From positions 62,001 through 126,000 of the forward strand of contig JAXLXV010000011.1 in the NCBI GenBank assembly GCA_046327745.1: a stretch of DNA of 64,000 nt, in the 5' to 3' direction. The notes under the pieces were generated by a model, which was given only the letters and a program-made list of their open reading frames with translations, did no database searches and was not told the origin of the DNA. Made by a program: the position numbers and the translations under genes. This document shows positions 52,339 to 59,233 of the stretch, piece by piece. The stretch's first letter is position 1, and every line of letters starts with the position of its first letter. Source of the stretch: JABAQJ01 sp046327745. Lineage in GTDB: Bacteria > Gemmatimonadota > Gemmatimonadetes > Gemmatimonadales > Gemmatimonadaceae.

Positions 52339-54837
52339 GTGCAGAGTCTCTCCCGCATTGTCCCGACCGCGGCCGGCGCCATACGCGCGGCCATTCGTCT
52401 TGCCGGCGGGCGGGAAGTGTGCTTCGTGTGCACCATGGACGACGAGGGCCGCGTTGGCAGCGCGCGGGTGGTGTCGCGTGGCGACGTGCGCAGCGTGCTG
52501 GCCCTGCCGGGATTCGCGCAGCGTGGTGAGTTGTTGCTGCACAACCATCCGTCCGGCGTGTTGGAGCCGTCGGGCGCGGATATGGAAATCGCGGCGCGGA
52601 TGCACGACCAGGGTGTTGGCTTTGCCATCACCGACAATGACGCCAGTGACCTGTACGTGGTGGTCGAGGTGCCGCGCGAGAAGCCGGCGAGTGCCATCTC
52701 GCTGTCCGCGGTGGACGCCGACCTTGGCCCCACTGGAGCCATTGCCCGGCAGCACAACCAATACGAGGACCGCGACAGCCAGCGGGCTTATGCCACCACC
52801 ATCGCCAAGCTGTACAACCAGGGCGGTATTGGGCTGCTGGAGGCGGGCACCGGCGTCGGGAAGTCGTTAGGCTACCTGGTGCCGGCCCTGCACTGGTCGG
52901 CGGCCAGCGGCGAGCGGACGATCGTGTCCACGAACACCATCAACCTGCAGGAGCAGTTGGTCGGCAAGGACCTGCCGTTCCTTCGCGAGGCCTTGGACGA
53001 CCAGCCGGTGCGGTTTGCGCTGCTCAAGGGGTGGCGGAACTACCTGTGCTTGCAGCGGCTGGAGCAAGCACGATTGGTGGCACCGAGCCTGCTGGATCCT
53101 GGGATGGCCGGCGAGCTGGCCGATGTGGCGGAGTGGGCGGCTCGAACCGAGGATGGATCGCTGTCTGACCTGACGGCTCCCCCGCGCCCCGAGGTGTGGG
53201 ATGAGATTGCAGCGGAAACCGATCTCTGCACGCGCATGCAGTGCCCGCACTTCGATCGATGCTTCCTCTTCGCCGCGCGGCGGAAGGCGGCGCAGGCGGA
53301 CGTGATCGTCGTCAATCACCACCTGCTGCTTTCGGATGTGGCGGTGCGGCGTTCCTCGCAGAACTGGCAGGACGCGGCTGTTTTGCCGCCTTACACACGG
53401 CTGATCGTCGACGAGGCGCATCATTTGGAAGACGCCGCGGCGAATCACCTTGGCGTCGCCGTCACGCGTCGCGGGCTACAACGCCTATTTTCGCGATTGG
53501 AGCGACGCGGTCGCGGGTTGTTGCCGACCCTCGTCACGCGGTTGAGTGGGCGCGACGACCTGCTGAGTGTCGCGTCGCGCGATCTGGTACAGGCGCGCCT
53601 GTACGTGTCGTTGCGTGCAGCGCGTGAGAAGGGTGAGGCCGTGTTCGACTTCCTGGACGCGGTGCTTCGAGACGGCGACGGTCCCGTATTGCGTATTGTC
53701 CCAGAGTTCGCGACGCATCGGGTGTGGGACGCCGGACTGCGCGCGACGCTGGACGACACCCTCACCGAGATCTCGCTGCTGAGTGACGGCCTGCGGGTCA
53801 TTCGCGACCGCTTGGATACGGACACCAGTCTGGCCGAGGCACTGCAACCGGTGCTCGGCGAGATCCGCGGTGTGGTCCGTCGGCTCGAACACGCGGGCGA
53901 TGCCTTACGACTCACGCTGTCGCCAGAGGACGACTCGGCGCCGATGGTGCGATGGCTGGAGGCGCGCGGTCGGGAGCGAAACGTGGTGGCTACCGCCGTG
54001 CCTCTGGACCTGGCCCCCGTTCTGCGCGACGACCTCTTTCGTCGCGCCAGCACGGCGGTCCTCACCAGTGCCACCCTGTCCACGGATGGGCGCTTCGAGT
54101 TCCTGCGCTCGCGACTGGGGTTGGATCAAGACGATGTGGCGCCCGAGTGCCGTTCGTTCCCATCGCCCTTCGACTATCCATCGCAGGCGCTGCTGGTGGT
54201 GCCCACCGGTTCGATCGCGCCGAATGTGGATGCGGGCGCCCATTTTGATTTTGTCTTGGAGGCGCTCTGGGACTTGGTGGAGGCGTCCGACGGGGGCGCC
54301 TTTGCCTTGTTCACGTCGCACCGCGATGTGCGTCGCGCGGCTGAGGCGATGCGCGCTCGTGGGGCCGACGGTCGCTGGACGCTCCTGGTGCACGGCGAGG
54401 ATCGTCGAGACGTACTTCTGCAACGCTTCCGCGACACGGATCGGGGAGTCTTGTTAGGCACGGCATCGTTCTGGGAAGGGGTGGACGTGCCCGGGAATGC
54501 CCTGCGCGCACTGCTTATTGCCCGCATCCCGTTCAAGGTGCCCACGGAGCCGCTCACCGCGGCGCACTGCGAAGCCATCTCGGCGCGCGGCGACGATCCG
54601 TTCCAGAGCTACATGCTGCCGCACGCCGCCTTGCGACTCAAGCAGGGGTTTGGGCGACTGATTCGTTCCTCCACCGACCGAGGAGCCATTGTGATCGCCG
54701 ATCCGCGTGTGGCGACGAAGGGATACGGGCAGATGCTGCTCGACTCACTCCCGCCGGCGCGCCAGCTGCATGGCGAGTGGCCCGAACTGCGCACGGCCAT
54801 CCGCAAGTTCTTTGGCCGTTCGAAGGGTCGTCGTTAG
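52339..54837 (+). CDS. JAMM/JAB domain fused to a DinG/XPD-type helicase
   Basis: An 832-residue fusion. Residues ~1-115 form a JAB/MPN+ domain with the full metal motif H-x-H-x7-S-x2-D (HNHPSGVLEPSGAD), as in RadC-like proteins. Residues ~150-832 are a DinG-type superfamily 2 helicase: Walker A EAGTGVGKS, four Cys around the Fe-S site (YLCLQRL, LCTRMQCPHFDRCF), DEAH box VDEAHHLEDAA, and late motifs GTASFWEGVDVPG and QGFGRLIRSSTDRG. DinG unwinds R-loops and damaged DNA. GTG start, 47 nt after the upstream gene. The JAMM fusion is unusual among textbook DinG proteins. Confidence 0.87.
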   Translation: MQSLSRIVPTAAGAIRAAIRLAGGREVCFVCTMDDEGRVGSARVVSRGDVRSVLALPGFAQRGELLLHNHPSGVLEPSGADMEIAARMHDQGVGFAITDNDASDLYVVVEVPREKPASAISLSAVDADLGPTGAIARQHNQYEDRDSQRAYATTIAKLYNQGGIGLLEAGTGVGKSLGYLVPALHWSAASGERTIVSTNTINLQEQLVGKDLPFLREALDDQPVRFALLKGWRNYLCLQRLEQARLVAPSLLDPGMAGELADVAEWAARTEDGSLSDLTAPPRPEVWDEIAAETDLCTRMQCPHFDRCFLFAARRKAAQADVIVVNHHLLLSDVAVRRSSQNWQDAAVLPPYTRLIVDEAHHLEDAAANHLGVAVTRRGLQRLFSRLERRGRGLLPTLVTRLSGRDDLLSVASRDLVQARLYVSLRAAREKGEAVFDFLDAVLRDGDGPVLRIVPEFATHRVWDAGLRATLDDTLTEISLLSDGLRVIRDRLDTDTSLAEALQPVLGEIRGVVRRLEHAGDALRLTLSPEDDSAPMVRWLEARGRERNVVATAVPLDLAPVLRDDLFRRASTAVLTSATLSTDGRFEFLRSRLGLDQDDVAPECRSFPSPFDYPSQALLVVPTGSIAPNVDAGAHFDFVLEALWDLVEASDGGAFALFTSHRDVRRAAEAMRARGADGRWTLLVHGEDRRDVLLQRFRDTDRGVLLGTASFWEGVDVPGNALRALLIARIPFKVPTEPLTAAHCEAISARGDDPFQSYMLPHAALRLKQGFGRLIRSSTDRGAIVIADPRVATKGYGQMLLDSLPPARQLHGEWPELRTAIRKFFGRSKGRR

Positions 54838-54979
54838 GTGAGTGTCGGCGCCCGCGTCCGGACGCGCCGGCCGCCCAGGTGAGGGCGACGATCGCGGGCG
54901 GACTACTTCTCTCCGCGACCCAACTGTCGCACTTTCTACGCACGTCAATCCGCCATCAGCGCCATTCCAAGAGACACAC

Positions 54980-55591
54980 ATGTTCCAATCGCCCAGTAAG
55001 ATCGTTTGCGTCGGCCGTAACTACGTGGAGCACGCCAAGGAGTTGGGGAACGATGTGCCCGTCGAGCCGCTCATCTTCTTGAAGCCGCCATCCAGCGTCA
55101 TCCGGTCGGGCGACGAGATCGTGCTGCCCACCGACTTCTCCTCTCACGTGGAGTTCGAGGGCGAGGTGGGTTTGGTCATCGGCTCCACGCTCAAGAACGC
55201 TTCGGAGTCGGAGGCCGTACTTGGGATAGCAGGGTTGGTGGCCGTGAACGACGTCACGGCGCGCGACCTGCAGAAAAAGGACTCCCAATGGACCCGGGCC
55301 AAGGGGTTCGACACCTTCTGCTGCGTAGGAGAGGTGCGGCCGGGCGCGTTCGATCCTCGTGCGGTAGAAGTCGTTACGCGGGTCAACGGGGAACAGCGGC
55401 AGCACGCCTTCAGCTCGGAGATGGTCTTTTCGATTCCGTTCCTGGTGTCGTACATCTCGCGAATCATGACCTTGATGCCCGGCGATCTTATTGCCACGGG
55501 GACCCCGGCGGGGGTTGGTCGATTAGCTTCCGGTGACGAGGTGGAAATCGAGCTAGTCGGAATCAGCCGCGTGGTGAACAGGGTTCGTTAG
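54980..55591 (+). CDS. Fumarylacetoacetate hydrolase family protein
   Basis: A 203-residue single-domain FAH-family enzyme. Landmarks: KIVCVGRNYVEHAKELG, PLIFLKPPSSVI, the metal Glu-x-Glu in VEFEGEVGLVIG, VNDVTARDLQ and LIATGTPAGVG. Family activities include acylpyruvate hydrolase and oxaloacetate decarboxylase; the short form fits those rather than true fumarylacetoacetase. ATG 54980 is the start of homology; an open frame upstream has no family similarity. Confidence 0.93.
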   Translation: MFQSPSKIVCVGRNYVEHAKELGNDVPVEPLIFLKPPSSVIRSGDEIVLPTDFSSHVEFEGEVGLVIGSTLKNASESEAVLGIAGLVAVNDVTARDLQKKDSQWTRAKGFDTFCCVGEVRPGAFDPRAVEVVTRVNGEQRQHAFSSEMVFSIPFLVSYISRIMTLMPGDLIATGTPAGVGRLASGDEVEIELVGISRVVNRVR

Positions 55592-55723
55592 TCGCAGGGT
55601 GTCTTTTGGAGTGGAACGGTTGAGCCAAGTATTTGGGAATTCGTGGGTTCGAGGAAACCTCGGGAGCCCCGTGGGTACTCCAATCAGTAGGGGTTGAGGA
55701 ACCAACGGGCAGACCGGAGCGCG

Positions 55724-56668
55724 ATGATTCAGCAGCTGAAGCGACCGACGGAAGCCATTCGGGAGGCTCGTGCGCGCGAAGAGCGCCGCCAGCCCCTCAA
55801 TACGCTGACGTCGGTCATCCTGCACATCGTGTTGGCCGTCGTGTTCTGGAACGCGTTGAAGATTCCCGCCGCGTTCGAGCGCATGTTCCTGAACAACCCG
55901 GCGTCCGCTTCGCGTCCCAAGGCGGAGCGCCTGACCTATGTGACCGTACCGACGCGCGGGAGGGCCGCCGTCAGCCAGAATTCGATCCCCGCGCCAACGG
56001 TCGCCGCGCCACCACCGCAGCCGTCAGCTCCACCACTCGTGTCGCCGCGTGAGGTCCCAGCGACCTTGCCGCCGGTGACGCGCGGACCGGCGATCAACGC
56101 GCCGCCGGGACCCGCCAGTGGCCCGCTGATCACCGGGCGAGGGGTCACGGCTGGTGCTCAGCCGTCGTACCAAGATCCGCGCATCTGGAGTGCCACCGAA
56201 GGGCCGCTCGTGAACGCTCCGAAGTCGAGCGAAGAGCGACTGGACTCGGCGGTCGTGGCAAGCGTGAAGAAGTTCCAGGATTCAGTGGCGATCGCCACGC
56301 ATCAACCGAACAAGTTCGAACGCGGCGACTGGACGGTGGAGAAGAACGGCAAGAAGTACGGCATCGACCAGCAGTACATCCGGTTAGGCAAGTTCTCGAT
56401 TCCGACGCCGCTGCTGGCCCTGCTGCCGTTCAACCGCGTGCAGGCGAATCCCATCGCGGCCGAGGAGTCGCGGCGGCAGCTGGCGATGCGCGCCGACATC
56501 ATGGAACACGCGCAGGCAGCCATGAACGAGGAAGAGTTCCGTCGCGCGGTGAAGGCGATCCGCGAGCGCAAGGAGCGCGAAAAGCGGAATCAGGCGGAGC
56601 CGGTGGCCGTGGTTCGGCGGCGTACGGACCGCGGCGTGGTCGCGCCCAGCGAGCGGCCGCCGCAGTAG
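55724..56668 (+). CDS. Membrane-anchored proline-rich protein, TonB-like architecture
   Basis: A 314-residue protein with a cytoplasmic basic start, one N-terminal membrane helix (LTSVILHIVLAVVFWNALKI, about 36-55), a Pro/Ala-rich stretch (~95-160) and a charged, helical C-terminus. The topology is like TonB or other energy-transducer proteins, but no TonB C-terminal domain is recognisable. ATG 55724 has a GGAG ribosome-binding site 5-8 nt upstream; a TTG at 55694 is less likely. It converges on the LexA-like gene with no gap. Confidence 0.6.
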   Translation: MIQQLKRPTEAIREARAREERRQPLNTLTSVILHIVLAVVFWNALKIPAAFERMFLNNPASASRPKAERLTYVTVPTRGRAAVSQNSIPAPTVAAPPPQPSAPPLVSPREVPATLPPVTRGPAINAPPGPASGPLITGRGVTAGAQPSYQDPRIWSATEGPLVNAPKSSEERLDSAVVASVKKFQDSVAIATHQPNKFERGDWTVEKNGKKYGIDQQYIRLGKFSIPTPLLALLPFNRVQANPIAAEESRRQLAMRADIMEHAQAAMNEEEFRRAVKAIRERKEREKRNQAEPVAVVRRRTDRGVVAPSERPPQ

Positions 56669-57325
56669 TTATCCCGGAAGCTGGCCGGTCGGTTCTTCGT
56701 CAAGGGTATCGAAGACGTAGGCGCGCAGCACGCCAGATACCACGCCCAGCACGGTGAAGTCATCCCGCGGGCCCAACGTGATCTCCTTGACGACGCCGTG
56801 TGGCCCCGACAGCAGCAACGTGGCCCCGCGATGGTTCAGCAACCGAAACACCAGCGACTCCCCAGTGCGCACCGCGACCAGGTCGCCATCCTTGGCCCGC
56901 GCCGAGGGGTCCAATAGCACCAGGTCGTTCCGCATGATGCCTTGGGATTGCAGGAGGTCGTCCGGTGCCCGCAGGTACAACGCCTCGTCGCTCGGCAACA
57001 GGTCGCGATCCACGGTCACGTAGCGCGACCGATGCGCGTCCACGAAATACGGATCACGGTGGGCGATGCGCTCGTAGACCGGAACAGGCTGTGTGCGTCC
57101 GATGCTCGAATATCCCAGCAGCCGGACGCCGCGCGACCGTCCCTCGGGTCGTTCAACGAATCCCTTCGTCGCCAACGATTCGATCAGCTCGGCCACGCTC
57201 TTGGTGGACGGGATGCGAAAGCGGCGGGCAATCTCGCGTACGCTCGGTTGGTACGTGTGCTCGGCGAGGTAGTCGATCAGATAGTGGTAGACACGCCGCT
57301 CGAGCGGAGTGAGCGGCTCGTTCAT
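56669..57325 (-). CDS. LexA-like transcriptional regulator lacking the self-cleavage dyad
   Basis: A 218-residue protein with a LexA-type winged helix at the N-terminus (PLTPLERRVYHYLIDYLAEH, QPSVREIARRF, SVAELIESLATKGFVERP, SRGVRLLGY) and an S24-like C-terminal fold (RNDLVLLDPSARAKDGDLVAVRT). The catalytic Ser region of LexA (GxSM) aligns with LRAPDDL, and the catalytic Lys (VKR) with VFR, so both residues appear lost. No clear Ala-Gly cleavage site is visible. It probably represses DNA without RecA-induced autoproteolysis. The ATG overlaps the gltX stop (ATGA). Confidence 0.75.
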   Translation of the reverse strand: MNEPLTPLERRVYHYLIDYLAEHTYQPSVREIARRFRIPSTKSVAELIESLATKGFVERPEGRSRGVRLLGYSSIGRTQPVPVYERIAHRDPYFVDAHRSRYVTVDRDLLPSDEALYLRAPDDLLQSQGIMRNDLVLLDPSARAKDGDLVAVRTGESLVFRLLNHRGATLLLSGPHGVVKEITLGPRDDFTVLGVVSGVLRAYVFDTLDEEPTGQLPG

Positions 57326-58764
57326 TGGGCGGGCGCAGTCAGGAAGGCCACCGCGCGGTCGATCCGTGCCAACGCACGGTCGCGGCCCAGGAGCAGCAAC
57401 ACGTCGAACATGCCGGGGCTGGCCGCCGATCCGACCAATGCCACGCGCAATGGTTGCAACAGCTTCCCGGCGCCGACACCTAACGACTCTGCCAACCCGC
57501 GAAGGTCGGCTTCCATGGTCGCGGCATCCCAGGCTACCTGGGAAAGCCGCTCGCGGGCGGCCGAGAGCAGATGGGCCGCCTCGCCCCGATCCTTCCACTG
57601 CTTGGCCACCGCGTCCGGCTCGTACTCGAAGTCGTCCGTGAAGTAGGGGCGCGCCTGCTTCACGATGTCCAGTGTCGTGCGCCCCCGAATGCGCAGCAGG
57701 TCGATCAGGCGCAGCCACCAGTCGCGACGATCAGCGATCTCGCCAGCGGTCGCCAGCCCGTCGGCGACTGCCAATGGCGTGAGCAGGGGTTCGAGCTGCT
57801 CCGGTGACATCGTGGCCAGGTGCTGCCCGTTCATCCACTCCAGCTTCTTCAGGTCAAACACCCCGGGCTTCTTCAGCAGACCGTCCGTGGTAAAGAGCGA
57901 GATCAGGTCGGGCTGCGTCATCACCTCCCGATCGCCACCGGGCGACCAGCCCAGCAACGCCAGGAAGTTGACCATCGCCTCGGGAAGGATGCCGAGGTGT
58001 TGATAGTCGCCGACGGCTGTGGCGCCGTGGCGCTTGCTGAGTTTCTTGCCGTCCGCGCCAAGGATGTTGGGGAGGTGGGCAAAGGTCGGCAGCGCAGCGC
58101 CTAACGCCTGATAGAGCAGAATCTGCTTTGGCGTATTGGAGATGTGGTCTTCCCCGCGCATGACGATGGTGATCCCTTGCGCGATGTCGTCGGAGACGAC
58201 GGCGAGGTTGTAGATCGGGGTGCCATCGGAGCGAAGGATGACCAGGTCGTCGATGTCGGTGTTCGGAAAGGAGATCGTGCCGCGCACCATGTCGTCCCAC
58301 GATGTGGTGCCTTGGGGCACACGGAAGCGCACGGTGAAGGGGGCACCGGCATTCAGCCGCTGCTGGACGTCGTCCGCGGACAGCCGATCGCATCGGCGGT
58401 CGTACACGAAGGCCGACCCCGCTTTCTCCGCCGCCTTCCGCCGCTCGTCGAGTTCGGCGGCGGTGCAAAAGCAGCGGTACGCCTTCCCCTCGGCGAGCAG
58501 CCGACGCGCGTCGCGCTGGTGCCGCTCCACGTTCGCACCCTGATACACGACCTCTTCGTCCCAGTGGAGCCCCAGCCAGCGCAGCCCGTCGAAGATGGCG
58601 CGGGTGCTTTCGTCCGTACTGCGGGCCTTGTCCGTGTCCTCGATGCGAAGCAGGAAGGCGCCGCCGTAGTGCTTCACGAACAGCCAGTTGAACAGGGCCG
58701 TGCGCGCGCCTCCCACATGGAGGTAGCCGGTAGGGGAGGGGGCGAAGCGCAAGCGGTGGGTCAT
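57322..58764 (-). CDS. gltX: Glutamate-tRNA ligase
   Basis: Class I aminoacyl-tRNA synthetase of 480 residues. The HIGH-type motif is SPTGYLHVGGART (10-22), and the KMSKS-type motif is KKLSKRHGA near 238-246. A Cys pair in FCTAAELDERR marks the Zn-like insertion. ATG 58764 begins the family homology (MTHRLRFAPSPTG); an ATG at 58842 would add 26 residues of unrelated sequence. An 11-bp inverted repeat lies just upstream, followed by tRNA-Ser genes in the same direction. Confidence 0.96.
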   Translation of the reverse strand: MTHRLRFAPSPTGYLHVGGARTALFNWLFVKHYGGAFLLRIEDTDKARSTDESTRAIFDGLRWLGLHWDEEVVYQGANVERHQRDARRLLAEGKAYRCFCTAAELDERRKAAEKAGSAFVYDRRCDRLSADDVQQRLNAGAPFTVRFRVPQGTTSWDDMVRGTISFPNTDIDDLVILRSDGTPIYNLAVVSDDIAQGITIVMRGEDHISNTPKQILLYQALGAALPTFAHLPNILGADGKKLSKRHGATAVGDYQHLGILPEAMVNFLALLGWSPGGDREVMTQPDLISLFTTDGLLKKPGVFDLKKLEWMNGQHLATMSPEQLEPLLTPLAVADGLATAGEIADRRDWWLRLIDLLRIRGRTTLDIVKQARPYFTDDFEYEPDAVAKQWKDRGEAAHLLSAARERLSQVAWDAATMEADLRGLAESLGVGAGKLLQPLRVALVGSAASPGMFDVLLLLGRDRALARIDRAVAFLTAPAQ

Positions 58765-58801
58765 GTCCGGCGACCGTGCAGGGTAAGTCACGCAAAATGC
58801 A

Positions 58802-58853
58802 CAACGGGAGACCTGGAGGGGGGAGGAACTCTCCCGCTTCATGTCTCCCGTTG
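58802..58853 (-). terminator. 11-bp perfect inverted repeat between tRNA-Ser and gltX
   Basis: CAACGGGAGAC (58802-58812) pairs perfectly with GTCTCCCGTTG (58843-58853); the 30-nt loop can form a second small hairpin (GGGAG/CTCCC). On the minus strand it is followed by TGCATTTTG. It lies just downstream of tRNA-Ser(GCT) and 38 nt before the gltX ATG, so it may end the tRNA transcript or act in the gltX leader. Confidence 0.5.
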
Positions 58854-58863
58854 CGTGTTGGAG

Positions 58864-58954
58864 CGGAGACGGAGGGATTCGAACCCTCGATACAGGTTTA
58901 AGCCCGTATAACGGTTTAGCAAACCGCCGCCTTCAGCCTCTCGGCCACGTCTCC
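58864..58954 (-). tRNA. tRNA-Ser (anticodon GCT)
   Basis: A 91-nt class II tRNA: acceptor GGAGACG/CGTCTCC, D-arm GGCCGAGAGGCTGAAGGC, anticodon loop TTGCTAA with GCT, a long variable arm as in serine tRNAs (ATACGGGCTTAAACCTGTAT), and T-arm GAGGG-TTCGAAT-CCCTC. The discriminator is G, as required for Ser tRNAs; CCA is not encoded. Confidence 0.95.
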
Positions 58955-59030
58955 AGCGGGCGCGGTGGTTAGGACACTGGCCCGGTCGAACTGCGGATCA
59001 TAGTCCGGTCGCTCGGGGGAGTCAACCAAA

Positions 59031-59113
<83 letters not shown>

Positions 59114-59123
59114 CGAGGGGGGA

Positions 59124-59153
59124 AGTATCGCCGGGGGCAAAGGGGTTGGGCAA
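59124..59153 (-). promoter_or_regulatory. Candidate promoter of the tRNA-Ser pair
   Basis: On the minus strand TTGCCC (59153-59148) and GATACT (59129-59124) are 18 nt apart, each 4/6 to consensus, with the expected start a few nt before the tRNA-Ser(TGA) 5' end at 59113. It is the best match upstream of the tRNA pair; weak evidence. Confidence 0.35.
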
Positions 59154-59233
59154 TGGAGTGGGGCGAAACCAAATCCGTCGACTTCCACTCCGGGGACGAA
59201 CGCGTGGGGCTAGATGAGCCGCTCGACGCGTGC

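Noticed and set aside
58144..58911. + strand frame opposite gltX running into tRNA-Ser
   Set aside because: It overlaps gltX and the tRNA, and its end is translated tRNA sequence.
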